Counted from the stretch's first letter, positions 29,756 through 41,319 are shown. The stretch: DNA of 64,000 bases from Epiperipatus broadwayi (GCA_028023455.1 JAQFVV010013320.1:1-64000); one strand, 5' to 3'. The notes: generated by a model not told the origin, from the sequence alone. Program-made: numbers and translations.

Positions 29756-30763
29756 CCATCTAATCATTGAAATAATAAATGTTCAAATTACTGGTTAAAT
29801 CAATGCATTAAAACTTATCAGAATTATTGTCAAATCAAAAAATAGTTCACTTCTGTTTTCAATCTCAATTTTATAAAGGTAACAAATGTTGCAGCTAATA
29901 TTTCTAAGTAATAATCCTCTATTGACTTCAGATATAAATAAATAAAATGTATTTTAATGCAGCTTATAATTTCATTTCATCAAGTAGATATAATTTGGAT
30001 CCAATTTAACATCGTTGTGAACACAGCCTTAATATCATAATTGAATATATTTATTTATATAACACTAACCATAAGTAGATTACTAGAGTTGTTAATACAC
30101 TACTTATTAATGCACTGCTTCCCATTATAGTACTATGGAAAAATGGAAAAAAATCATTTTTTGCAGTCTTGGTTCTTATAAAGATAACAATTGTAAAATT
30201 GGATATTAATGCAAGTTGTCATTCTATTATTCTTAGATATAAATAAAGCCTACTTTAATTTACCTAATTATATTATTGTGAAAATAGCCAATTGGTCATA
30301 TTTGAATAGGCTATGTTTACTTCTATACCAAATTGATATTCATTCTTATTAAAATCAATTATATGATTTATTATCTTTATAAAATCTGAGATTATATAGA
30401 GAAATAAATTCATTTTTTATTTGCTCAGTAATTTCACCAATAAATTCAGTGTAATCATAATTCCAGTGATAATTCCACTGAGAACATTTTTACCTCTATA
30501 CTTACTGGTTGCTATATGAAGATTAAAATGAATGATAAGTACAGTCTTATTAAAATAGGATTTATTTATACATGAGTACAATTGGACTTTCATCATGTTA
30601 GTAACTGTTGCCATTTTTTTTTACTTTAATAAAAAATGAGATTTAAATGGAAATAAATTCATCTTTTATTGGTTCTATATTTATGACAATAAGAGACAAG
30701 TATTGATATTAATGAATTTTAAAGATATACCATTCCAATGGTTTATGATATATATATATATAT
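29756..30763. other. AT-rich stretch with weak internal repetition
   Basis: Blocks such as GAGAAATAAATTCATTTTTT and GGAAATAAATTCATCTTTTA recur about 250 bp apart, suggesting old tandem duplication. Ends in (TA)n at the LTR boundary. No gene. Confidence 0.4.
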
Positions 30764-33015
30764 TGTAACCGGACCCGCATAAAACCGTTTTATTACATCA
30801 GCTGTAACAATTTTCTGATGAGCATGTTGTAGGAAGAAGCTATCAATTGACATTCCTAATGCAGATGTTAATGCCTCCTACAACAATATTTCCTGCTCAT
30901 CAGAGGATGTAGTACAATAGAGACTGGAAACATCTAAATATTTCTATGTTTGGTTTCCCAAAAAGTGCCATTAGAGTTCCATCTCACTACAACCTGACGT
31001 GCCTAGATCTAGTTATGCCAGACGTAGCTCAGAAGGCATGGAATTCTCATGAACAAGTCTATAACTGAGAGGATGCAATAAAACAAAACATAATTGGACA
31101 ACTGATAACCAATTTAATTTTTAGTAACAAAAAAAAATTATTAAATAACAATTAATTTCAATTTCTAACAAAGTTCACTTCTATTCACATGATAACTCAT
31201 CTTCATTTACTTATGAAAGAGTTAGAAGCAGTTCTTTTTTTATCAATAGTTTATTTACAAGGTCATTTATGAGAAACGTTTAAACAGTCTAATTCAAAAT
31301 ATTCAATTTTAATTCTTTATAAAAACTTGAAATATTCTAATTCAACAATAGTTATTTTGAATTATTTATGAAAAACTGGAAATATTCTAATTCAACAATA
31401 TTATTTTGAATTATTTATGAGAAGAAGCCTGAAATATTCTAATTCAACAATAGTTATTTTAATTATTTATAAAGAACTTGAAACATCTAATTCAACAATA
31501 GTTATTTTATTATTTATAAAAACTTGAAAATAATTTAAATATTATTTTATTATTTATAGAAAAGTTAAAATAATTTATTTATACAGTTTATTATTTTAGA
31601 TTATTATTGAATTTAAATACAATTTTATGATTTATATTAAAAATTTATAATTCAGCAAATATAAAGATATTCATACACATAAACTCTTCTGTGGAAATTT
31701 ATCATTTAGAATTGATTTATAATTTGCAAATATAAGAATATATTAACACTAAATCTTTCTTATTTGTAATCATTATAATTTGCAAATATAAAGATATTAT
31801 ATAATAAATTATCTATTTATATTTGTAATTAAAGATTTTATTTAGTCAAATATAGAAATACAACCATAAATTTTGAATTATATTTTAATTAAACTTCTAA
31901 CTCAAATATAAAATCTTATACACAAAATTTTTGGGATATTTTGCAAATATAAAATATATCATATAAATTTTGTTTATTTTGTAATTAAAGCTTTCTAATT
32001 TAGCAAATATAAGAGTATATTTATACACAAAATTTTTTATTATAATTTAGTAATTAAAGAATTTATTTAGTCAAATATAAGGATATTCATACACATGAAT
32101 TTTGGACATTTTAATCCATATAGTAATACATTCAAATATTTTTATAAATAATTGCATATAACTATTTCATTTTTTTTATAACGATGATAAACATTCTATA
32201 TTTTACAAAATAAATTCTACCAATTATTTCTTACTTCACTTTATAACATATATAAAGATTTTAATTTTTATAAAACAAATTCTAGGTAATTATTTCATAA
32301 CTTCATTTTATAATGTATATAAAGATGTCTTAATATTTTATTAAACAAAACGAGAACGTTTTATAAATTCACTTCATCATATGATAAATATTTTTAATAT
32401 TTTATAAAAAATAATTTTTATGTAGATATTTCTGATGTCAATTTATAATTTATGGTAAAAATGCTAAACATCCTATAACATAATTACCTTCAGTTTTAGT
32501 CTAGTTTACTCTAAAGAAGGCAGGTTTTTCATCTATGAAAGTCATGATAGCGTGGAGAGATGAAGGCTAAATTACCCCATTTATTATAATTCCTCTAGTA
32601 AAGCTTTCTTTTCATTTTATGTTTTTAAAGCTTTATTTTATGTATCAAAAGAATTAAGTAATACACTTTTTTTTAAAAAAAATTTAATATGTTCTGCTTC
32701 TTGTGTAAGACGAGAAAAAAAAGTTCTTTTCTTCCGACGACATGCCTGATTTGAATACGTAGTTTAACTTAAGTATCTTTTTTCTTTCTTTTTAATGATT
32801 GGATAATTAATTTCTTTTCTTTTTATTGAGACAGATAAAAAAAATAAGATGACCTAACATTTTATTCAATTCCATCAATCACAAAATTAAAAATATGATT
32901 TTTTTTAAACAAATCACAGCTTTTATTTCATTCCCAATTAGACTGAATCATGCTAGACATTTTTAAATGGGGGGGTTTATTGAATATTTATATGAGGAAC
33001 AGCATATCTGTTTCA
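30764..33015 (-). repeat. 3' LTR (element orientation), deletion-riddled
   Basis: Starts TGTAACCGGACCCGCAT and ends ATCTGTTTCA on the plus strand. It aligns end to end with 35186-37900 but is about 460 bp shorter, through many 1-5 bp losses (single G's and T's especially) and some longer ones in the minisatellite part, with few substitutions. Confidence 0.9.
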
Positions 33016-33027
33016 TTACCCCTCACC
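33016..33027 (-). promoter_or_regulatory. Polypurine tract
   Basis: On the minus strand GGTGAGGGGTAA sits directly before the LTR start TGAAACAG, as expected for plus-strand priming. Confidence 0.65.
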
Positions 33028-33195
33028 AAATTTTGGGATGAAATCGCCTGGAAGTACGATTTCATTCCATATACTATACACATTATTTCTCAGTACTGCT
33101 TGGTTTTAGATATGCTGATGAATGGGCAAGATGAGCTGAAAAGTGAATACATGAACCATAGCCTCCAATGAGGATAAGTAGACGGCAAGCACAAA

Positions 33196-33906
33196 CTACC
33201 AGTCACACCACCTCATAATCACGAAAAATATTTCATTTTTAAGCACTACCTCTCTGTACCTAGAAGTATCATCCAACCAAGAATAGGAGCCAGAGAAGAA
33301 AAAAAATTGCACTAGCCAACCCTGCTCAGCTTCGTGAGTCTTAGGGCTATCATTTGGCCTTTCCATGAGACCAAGGCCTATACATGAACCTATATATACG
33401 CACTGCTGACTACTCTTAGAGCACAACATCCAGGTTGGATAGTGCCGAGCATATACTTGGAGCACCATAACACAATGCATCCAGCAGCTCCACTCAATCA
33501 TCCACCATCTCAACATGAAAAACACAAGTTCATGCATCACTACACCACACTCACAAACTTTTTCATCAGCTATCTCTATTTTATCTGAATCATAACTGCA
33601 ACTGGTTTGGAGAGACTGAGGATCATGATCAGTTCTCCTATAGTCCTCTTTTATATTATGAGGCGACATACTTCTGGATCGTCTCTTTGTTGAAAATTTA
33701 TCATGTTTAACATTACTGTGGTGTCTTGCTTCTTCATTTCTGTATTTTCTTTGAAGATCCTTGTTACTGTTTGATCTTCTAATTATACGCGTCCGATATG
33801 GACCATGAACACCATCTGTGGATTTTTTCCTGTTTCTCTTCCATTGTGGTATTTCATTTTTACATAAAAGTTTCTTTTTAAATGGTTCTTCTGCCAAAGT
33901 AATCAT
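33196..33906 (-). CDS. Second internal ORF of the LTR element, unknown
   Basis: 236 codons. It overlaps the end of the gag-like ORF by 29 bp in another frame, and an A8 run (ACCAAAAAAAATGATT on the minus strand) lies at the switch, so this may be slippage, programmed frameshifting or an indel. The first ~80 residues are strongly basic (KRNRKKSTDGVHGPYRTRII, RRSRSMSPHN); GPYRTRIIRR recalls the tail after integrase in gypsy-type polyproteins. The remainder (CECGVVMHELVFF onward, Trp/Cys-rich) looks like read-through of non-coding sequence. No pol catalytic motif. Confidence 0.4.
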   Translation of the reverse strand: MITLAEEPFKKKLLCKNEIPQWKRNRKKSTDGVHGPYRTRIIRRSNSNKDLQRKYRNEEARHHSNVKHDKFSTKRRSRSMSPHNIKEDYRRTDHDPQSLQTSCSYDSDKIEIADEKVCECGVVMHELVFFMLRWWMIEWSCWMHCVMVLQVYARHYPTWMLCSKSSQQCVYIGSCIGLGLMERPNDSPKTHEAEQGWLVQFFFFSGSYSWLDDTSRYREVVLKNEIFFVIMRWCDW

Positions 33907-34873
33907 TTTTTTTGGTATTTGTAAAGGTTTCTTGTTGCTTAATTATTTTCACACTGATAAATCCTGAGTTTTCAGATTCCCTTTTGGTGTTTTTTCCTGT
34001 GAAAGCAACTATATTTTTAATAACTGTCTTTATATATCTTTTTTCTGTACTCAATTTTTGATTTGAGTTTATTAAGCTTTTGTTTATAATTTTTATATAT
34101 GGCTGAGTACTAACACACTTTTCTTTCCATTTTATGGTTCCTTTCTCTATCTCCTTTACTATTTCATAGCATATATCAGACAATTTTTCTGAAACATTTT
34201 CTTCTATATTGGACAGTTCCTTAGTTATATGATAATTAAGTTTTTGATTAGGTTCATTTTCATGTTTTTCATCTTCTTGAAGATCAGAAGATTTTAATTT
34301 TGCTTTATTAGATTTATTTTCATCCATTTGAAACTCTTTTGCTGTGTTTGATATTCCAGTCTCAGCTTCTGTATATACTGATTCTCTCTTTTCAATTTTA
34401 GAGGTATATTCCACAATCAGAAGTTTTCCTGAAGGGAGACTGACAATTTCAAGATCACTCTTTGTAATTTCAATTTGTGATTCCTTTAAAATATCTTTGG
34501 TTGGAAATTCTAAAGTTTCTTCCTCATCCAATTTTTTAGACTGAGTTATTTCTTTTATTAACTGGTTGAACTTTTCATTCTGATTTTCCACTACTTCCAT
34601 AATTTGTTTTCCTATTCTTTGGTTTACTTCTATTGCTTGCTTGTTATCTTCTTCTCTCTGTTTATCCCTTTTTTGGTTATCTTCTTCTCTCTGTTTGATA
34701 TCTTCTTCTCTTTGTTTGTTTCTTTTTTGGTTATCTTCTTCTCTCTGTTTATCCCTTTTTTGGTTATCTTCTTCTCTTTGCTTATCTCTTTTCTTTTGGT
34801 CTGCTTTTATAATTTCTATTATCTGAGCTATCATAGCTATCTTTTCTGTTTTCTGAGCCTCCATGTTTACCAT
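33878..34873 (-). CDS. Gag-like coiled-coil protein of the LTR element
   Basis: 331 codons from MVNMEAQKTEKIAM. Residues ~29-78 are tandem 11-residue units of the form KRDKQREEDNQ, giving a highly charged predicted coiled coil. The rest is Lys/Glu-rich (QKLNYHITKELSNIEENVSE) without a visible zinc knuckle. Position just after the PBS and leader supports Gag. It ends at a frame switch with the second ORF. Antisense frames rich in Phe/Ser/Leu here are shadows of the 11-residue repeats. Called Gag-like from position and character, not from a conserved domain. Confidence 0.55.
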   Translation of the reverse strand: MVNMEAQKTEKIAMIAQIIEIIKADQKKRDKQREEDNQKRDKQREEDNQKRNKQREEDIKQREEDNQKRDKQREEDNKQAIEVNQRIGKQIMEVVENQNEKFNQLIKEITQSKKLDEEETLEFPTKDILKESQIEITKSDLEIVSLPSGKLLIVEYTSKIEKRESVYTEAETGISNTAKEFQMDENKSNKAKLKSSDLQEDEKHENEPNQKLNYHITKELSNIEENVSEKLSDICYEIVKEIEKGTIKWKEKCVSTQPYIKIINKSLINSNQKLSTEKRYIKTVIKNIVAFTGKNTKRESENSGFISVKIIKQQETFTNTKKNDYFGRRTI

Positions 34874-35165
34874 TTTTCCTTTGTTTTCTAAATGAGTAAG
34901 CTTCTCTCTCCATCCACACCATGACCCTACCCCATCTTCTTTGAAATGCCTGTGTCATTCTTTATGCCATTCTTTTTTGTTAAACTCTGTTTTTCTTTTA
35001 AACTTTTATTTTTCCATCCTTCCTGAACAAATTACATCACTACATCATATGCACTATTCATAGCACGGAATCGTGATCTGCTTATGCCTATGAGTAGGCT
35101 AGCTAGATCGGGCCTCACAGTAGGGTGGCAAATTAACCGGCCTATGAGTATGCTAGCCAGATAAG
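34874..35165 (-). other. Leader of the LTR element between PBS and gag
   Basis: About 290 bp, less AT-rich than the LTRs. Its PBS-proximal part is one unit (35087-35140) of a 54-bp tandem duplication whose second unit spans the PBS and LTR edge. Confidence 0.5.
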
Positions 35166-35194
35166 GCCCCACGTTAGGCACCAAATGTAACTGG
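35087..35194. repeat. 54-bp tandem duplication across the LTR/PBS junction
   Basis: Unit 1 (35087-35140) and unit 2 (35141-35194) both start CCTATGAGTA, share GCTAGC-type blocks, and end AATTAACCGG or AATGTAACTGG. Unit 2 contains the real PBS and the first nine LTR bases. Confidence 0.8.
35166..35183 (-). promoter_or_regulatory. Primer binding site
   Basis: Minus strand TGGTGCCTAACGTGGGGC begins 2 bp inside the LTR end. TGGTGCC is complementary to a tRNA 3' end GGCACCA. Fixes the element on the minus strand. Confidence 0.7.
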
Positions 35195-35685
35195 ACCCGC
35201 ATACAACCGTTTTATTACGTCAGCTGTAACAATTCTGATGAGCATGTTGTAGGAAGAAGCTATCAATTGACATTCCTAATGCAGATGTTAATGCCTCCTA
35301 CAACAATATTTCCTGCTCATCAGAGGATGTAGTACGATAGAGACTGGAAACATCTAAATATTTCTATGTTTGGTTTCCCAAAAAGTGCCATTAGAGTTCC
35401 GTCTCACTACCACCTGACTTGCCTAGATCTAGTTATGCCAGACATAGCTCAGAAGGCATGAGATTCTCATGAACAAGTGCTATAACTGATGAGTGATGCA
35501 ATAAAACAAAACATAATTGGACAACTGGATAACCAATTTAATTTTTAGTAACAAAAAAAAATTATTAAATAACAATTAATTTGCAATTTCTAACAAAGTT
35601 CACTTCTATTCACATGATAACTCATCTTCATTTTTACTTATGAAAGAGTTAGAAGCAGTTCTTTTTTATCAATAGTTCATTTACA

Positions 35686-36115
35686 AGTTCATTTATGAGA
35701 AGATGTTTGGAAATAGTCTAATTCAACAATAGTTCAATTTTGAATTCCTTTATGAGAAGAAGCTTGGAAATATTCTAATTCAACAATAGTTCATTTTGAA
35801 TTCATTTATGAGAAGAAGCCTGGAAATATTCTAATTCAACAATAGTTCATTTTGAATTCATTTATGAGAAGAAGCTTGGAAACATTCTAATTTAACAATA
35901 GTTCATTTTGAATTCATGTATGAGAAGACGTTTGGAAATATTCTAATTCAACAATAGTTCATTTTGAATTCATTTATGAGAAGAAGCCTGGAAATATTCT
36001 AATTCAACAATAGTTCATTTTGAATTCATTTATGAGAAGAAGCCTGGAAATATTCTAATTCAACAATAGTTCATTTTGAATTCATTTATGAGAAGAAGCT
36101 TGGAAACAGTCAAGC
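35686..36115. repeat. 56-bp minisatellite inside the LTR
   Basis: About eight copies of a unit containing TTCATTTATGAGAAGAAGC and AATTCAACAATAGTTCATTT. The equivalent array in the other LTR (31260-31560) is eroded by small deletions. Confidence 0.9.
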
Positions 36116-36261
36116 ATTTATGGTTTATACAGCATTTCATTATTTTATGAATCATTATTGATTGGTAAACATTTAAACTTAGCAATTCTTGATTTGTGAA
36201 GCATTTATCATTTGGTAACCGAAGCATTTATAATTCAGTCAAATATAAAAGTATATTCATA

Positions 36262-36960
36262 CACATAAACTCTGTTTGGCTTGTGGAGCATTTATCATTT
36301 AGTAATTGCAGCATTTATAATTTAGTCAAATATAAGAGTATATTCATACACATAAACTCTGTTTGGCTTGTGGAGCATTTATCATTTAGAAATTGCAGCA
36401 TTTATAGTTTAGTCAAATATAAGAGTATATTCATACACGTAAACTCTATTTGGCTTGTGGAGCATTTATCATTTAGTAATTGCAGCATTTATAATTTAGT
36501 CAAATATAAAAGTATATTCATATACATAAATTCTGTTTGGCTTGTGGAGCATTTATCATTTAGTAATTAAAGCATTTCTAATTTAGTCAAATATAGAGGT
36601 ATATTCATACACATAAAGTCTGTTTGGCTTGTGGAGCATTTATCATTTAGTAATTGAAGCACTTCTAATCTAGTCAAATATAAAATTATCTTCATACACA
36701 TAAACTCTGTTTGGCTTGTGGAGCATTTATAATTTAGTCAAATATAAAATTATATTCATATACATAAACTCTGTTTGGCTTATGGAGCATTTATCATTTA
36801 GTAATTAAAGCATTTTTAATTTAGTCAAATATAAGAGTATATTTATACACATAAACTCTATTTGGCTTGTGGAGCATTTATCATTTAGTAATTGCAGCAT
36901 TTATAATTTAGTCAAATATAAGAGTATATTCATACACATAAACTCTGTTTGGCTTGTGGA
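36262..36960. repeat. ~87-bp minisatellite inside the LTR
   Basis: About eight copies containing CTGTTTGGCTTGTGGAGCAT, TTATCATTTAGTAATTG and AGTCAAATATAA. A 124-codon frame across it is repeat translation, not a gene. Confidence 0.9.
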
Positions 36961-37910
36961 GCATTTTTAATCCATATAGTAAATACATTCAAATATTTTT
37001 ATAAATAAATTTGCGTATAACTATTTCATAATTTCATTTTATAACGTATGATAAACATGTTCTAATATTTTACAAAATAAATTGTACGCAATTATTTCAT
37101 AACTTCACTTTATAACATATGATAAAGATGTTTTAATATTTTATAAAACAAATTCTAGGTAATTATTTAATAACTTCATTTTATAACGTATGATAAAGAT
37201 GTCTTAATATTTTATTAAACAAAACGTATGCAACCGTTTCATAAATTCACTTCATAACATATGATAAATATGTTTTAATATTTTATAAAAATAATTTTTA
37301 TGTAGATATTTCATGATGTCAATTTATAATTTACCTTCCAGTTTTGCAGTCTAGTTTACTCTAAAGAAGGCAGGTTATTTCATCTATGGAAAGTCATGGC
37401 ATAGCGTGGAGAGAGTGAAGCCGCTAAATTACCCCATTGTTATTATAATTCCTCTAGTAAAGCTTTCTTTTTCCATTTTCACGTTTTGTTAAAGCTTTAT
37501 TTTAATGTATCAAAATAATTAAGTAATACACTTTTTTTTAAAAAAAAAAAATAATAATATGTTCTGCTTCTCTGTGTAAGACGAGAGAAAAAAAAAAGTT
37601 CTTTTCTTCCGACGACATGCCTGATTTGAATACTGCCTCAGTTTAACTCAAGTATCTTTTTTCTTTCTTTTTAATGATTGGATAATTAATTTCTTTTCTT
37701 TTTATTGAGACAGATTAAAAAAAATAAGATGACCTAACATTTTATTCAATTCCATCAATCACAAAATTAAAAATATGATTTTTTTTAAACAAATCACAGC
37801 TTTTATTTCATTCCCAATTAGACTGAATCACGCTAGACATTTTTAAATGGGGGGGGGGGGGTTATTGAATATTTATATGAGGAACAGCATATCTGTTTCA
37901 ATATATATAT

Positions 37911-37952
37911 ATACCATTCCAATGGTATATCATATATATATATATTGTAACC
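37911..37952. repeat. Flank duplicate of 30727-30770 with hairpin
   Basis: ATACCATTCCAATGGTATAT, then TA run and ATTGTAACC, nearly matches the sequence just left of the LTR element, including the first seven LTR bases TGTAACC. ATACCATT/AATGGTAT forms a small hairpin. Confidence 0.7.
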
Positions 37953-37975
37953 TTATATTTTAGTATAAAATATAG

Positions 37976-38225
37976 TGATTGATATAACTGATATAAAAAT
38001 TTCTCTGTCTTCTTCTTGGTGATTTGATTGGCTTGGTTTGCATTTTGAATAGACTATTTACTTGCATTAAAGATAATTTATTGGTGAGAGTAAGTAATAT
38101 TTGCCTTGATTATTGCCTATATTATTTTAGTGTATTTGAAATTGCTTCTTTCCATCCACTGATTTAGATAATATATGTTTAACTTTTAAGAAATTGACAA
38201 CATACATTAGGTTTAGTAAAATGTG

Positions 38226-38258
<33 letters not shown>

Positions 38259-39130
38259 TCTTATTTATTTAAAATAATCTTGGAAATTATTTTAAATTAA
38301 ATTTAAAAGCTATTTTTTTAACTAATTTTTAATTATTAGATAAAACTATAGTAATCATGTGTGCGCTTCAGTGTAAAAAAAAAAGAGCGCGATTAAAGAG
38401 AGTGTTCTGTATAGCGTTCCTGTGATTTGGAATAATAAAAAAAAAATGGTGTAGGAATAAAATGTATACAAAATATGTTAAGCATATTTTTTAAAAAATA
38501 ACTAATAAGCAGATTAATCAAAAATTTTCCTACAAACTTAAACATAAAATTGTGACACTTAATAATAGTATGAGTTGCTAGACTTAAAGGATCTGTTCAA
38601 GCCATCCAGCCAAGTGGATAAAATCGCTAATAATTTTCTCAATATTTATATTTCAAAATATGTCGGAACTCTCAGATTTAAAAGTAAAATTAATTGCAAA
38701 AGTTCAGTATGTTTTGAAATATTTTACTACCTACAAATTGGCAACATTAAATAAATATTTTAATTGCAAAAGATTTTCGGATATGAAAACTTTATTTAAA
38801 AAATAAGAGGTTTAAAATCAAATTTAAATGTTAAAGTTTATTGAAATGATGGTTTAATAGTTCTGCTTATCATTTAAAATAATAAAGCATTGATTATTTT
38901 GTCTAAATATATACTGCCAGTAATGTATTTGCTATTTAATTTGTTTACTATTTGAATAATGGTAACAGTCTTCAAATAATTAACTAAAACTACTTTCTGA
39001 TTTTTATTGTCAATTTTGAATTATTAAATTATTTTGTTCTAATTATCATTCCTGAATTTAAATGTGGATAAATAAATCAATATAGCCTGGTGTCATAAAC
39101 TTGAAACAATTTTATATAAAAATGTACAAT
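37976..39130 (+). repeat. Unclassified dispersed repeat, copy A
   Basis: Aligns for over 1.1 kb with 62862-64000 at clearly diverged but continuous similarity: TGATTTGATTGGCTTG, TATATTATTTTA, AATTGCTTCTTTCCAT, CCAAGTGGATAAAATCGCTA and AATATGTCGGA in the same order. Both copies start next to (TA)n. No transposase or RT motif. Could be a non-autonomous element or an old duplication. Confidence 0.75.
38660..38806 (+). CDS. Short frame shared by both copies of the dispersed repeat (copy A)
   Basis: 48 codons: MSELSDLKVKLIA, KYFTTYKLATLNKYFN, then stop. The counterpart at 63525-63692 starts MSELSSLKAELIV and aligns without an indel through NKYFN and a later MK. Many amino acids differ, so purifying selection is not obvious. 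It may be the first exon or N-terminus of a lost element protein. The MSELSxLK-xLI start faintly recalls SAP-type N-termini in retroelement Gags; this is only a hint. Confidence 0.25.
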   Translation: MSELSDLKVKLIAKVQYVLKYFTTYKLATLNKYFNCKRFSDMKTLFKK

Positions 39131-41319
39131 TTAATAACTTATGAAGAACATTTTCATTTAAACTCTACATGTCATGCTTTTGGAATTGTCTCATATTCAT
39201 GGAGCCAAGTAAAAATTCATTAATTTAAAAGTGCTCATAATAACTAAAACGAACGGGTATAATCACATCTATGGAATTTGGCTATAATTTCTAATTATTA
39301 CTTTGTGTAATGTGTATTTATTTTTCAAGACGTTTTTACATTGATTTCACGAATCATATTTAGTATTCTAAAAATGTTGTACACTTTAATTTATGTAATT
39401 AAGCACAAATGAATTGATTTTAATTTTATTGTTATATGAACTTATATGTAAAGTTCATGACTTATATTTTACTGTGTTTAAATTAAACTCATGGAATTGA
39501 GTAAAATATTTATTCAAGGAAATAGTGCTTGCGGAAAAAGCTTGAGAATTAGTAATAAATTTATGGTGTGTGTCAACCTCTCATGAAGTGTCTTATGAGT
39601 CTTTCCAAAGTTCTATTCCTATACTCATGTCACTTACATTACATTGTTACTATGTTTATATTTTAAGCAAGATAATTCAGTATATTAGTTGTTCTTATTA
39701 TTGAAACACTTTTCATTATGTACAAACACACATCTGCTGAAATGCTGGTGTTTTTCTGAATTGTCAGAATAACTGAGGAGGATGATTTTTGCACTTTAAA
39801 TATGAAGTAAATATTAATATTGCTTTACGATGTTAATCAGCATTAATCTGTGCTGGTGGTTAATCCACAGATTAATTAGTTGCCACTTTCTGTATTTTTA
39901 CACTCATTCCTGCACTGGTGGTTAATCCGCGGAATTGTGTAATTATATTTGTTGTTGTATGGTGGTGTATAGACCCACAGGTCACTCAGTGTTGTATGAT
40001 TCCTATGTGTAGATAAATGCATCCACAAGAATATCTTTTTTCTTCATAAATGTAAGTTTGGGCAAAGTATTTTCTATTATTATGCTAAAATCATTTTCTT
40101 CCATTTATAAGTGAAACTTATAAGTTAAGTCATGAAGTGTAACAGGTCATCTTATTTAAATTATCTTCATGATGATTAACTGTTTATTAATTAATATTTG
40201 ATCTGAACTGAAGTTTGAATTCTCCCTTTACTTTAGCTTTGCATATTAGCTAATTCATGCAAATATAATATTATTTATTATATTATTATAGGTATATAGT
40301 ATAGTTTTATTGGTTCTGGAACTGACACATTAGATATTTTATAATTTGGTGTTGAATTTCAATATAGTTTCCTTAATGCATAAATTATATCAAATTAAAA
40401 TAAAATGTATGATTAGGCTTTTATAAAACTGTGCCTAGGGTATATTCAGTGAAGTGAACAAATGGAATGATATTTTATTTATTTGTTTATTTATGTATTT
40501 ATTTATTATATTAAACCATCATATATCAATTATTTGTTAATCATAAAATTGTAAATAAATGTTGATTTATAATTAAATTTACTGTGCCGTTGCTATTTAT
40601 CATTCATAAAACCAGAAATCATATATCTTGAATAGAGCATACATTGAAGTACATACTATTGTCAGCATGATATAAGAGTTTTAGTAATACTCTGAGAAAA
40701 CATTTGAATGCTTTTGTTTTTGGTCGTTTATGATGTGTAAAATACAATAAAATCCCATTTGCCTTTTTTCATCAGTTTAGCTTTGCATTGTTGATTCTAG
40801 TATATGTTACAAAATTGATTAATTTTATAAACTTATAAACAGATTTACAAAGTAATGATGTGCTTGAATTTATTTCCTTAATGTTATAATTGTCATTCAT
40901 CAATATAACAAGAGTCTTACTGCTATTTATTAAATTATAAACTTAAGTTTATAAGAAAAGAACTCAAGTTTTCCATGCTTATTTATTATTGCAAAGCTCA
41001 TACCTAGACTAGTATTTATACCAAAACTCATATATGTCATTTTAAAATTCATAATCTTTAATAGTTTCACAAATAATGCCATCTTGTCCATGGTTGGCCA
41101 TATCCCCCCTATTACTATCTCAAATAAATAAACTTATAGTATTCTTATGACTTTAATAAATACTACTCATTAAGATTAAACTAATAATTAAATCTTAATC
41201 TTTTATTCTACAATAATTTAGCTCAATAAAATCTCAGGTTCATAAAACTATTTTAAGTTAATTAAAAACACTGTATGCAAACATGATAAGGGATTTTTAT
41301 GTCATATTCTACACTTAAC
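39131..41319. other. AT-rich stretch, no gene seen
   Basis: Two short related blocks, CTGTGCTGGTGGTTAATCC (39850) and CCTGCACTGGTGGTTAATCC (39912), repeat about 62 bp apart. Otherwise nothing. Confidence 0.45.

Larger units (their letters stand above)
30764..37900 (-). mobile_element. LTR retrotransposon without pol (LARD-like), minus strand
   Basis: Direct repeats 30764-33015 and 35186-37900 are LTRs with TG...CA ends. Orientation is minus: a PBS (TGGTGCC..., complementary to a tRNA ending GGCACCA) lies inside the 35186 LTR and a purine-rich PPT lies inside the 33015 LTR. The ~2.2-kb interior holds a gag-like ORF and a second basic ORF but no protease, RT, RNase H or integrase motifs. ATAT on both sides fits a short target duplication. 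It would need an autonomous relative to move. Overall a gypsy-like guess; the superfamily cannot be proved without pol. Confidence 0.8.
35186..37900 (-). repeat. 5' LTR (element orientation), 2.7 kb
   Basis: Plus-strand TGTAACTGGACCC to ATCTGTTTCA. Unusually long for an LTR because of two internal minisatellites (35686-36115 and 36262-36960). Includes a 12-base G run near 37850. More complete than its partner at 30764-33015. Confidence 0.9.

Noticed and set aside
34344-34891. Plus-strand ORFs rich in Ser/Leu/Phe
   Set aside because: Antisense of the charged 11-residue repeats in the gag-like gene.
36196-36570. 124-codon repetitive ORF
   Set aside because: Product of the 87-bp LTR minisatellite, whose unit length is a multiple of three.
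38596-38640. A-box-like CAGCCAAGTGGATAAAATCGC in the dispersed repeat
   Set aside because: No downstream B box in either copy; not a tRNA-derived promoter on present evidence.
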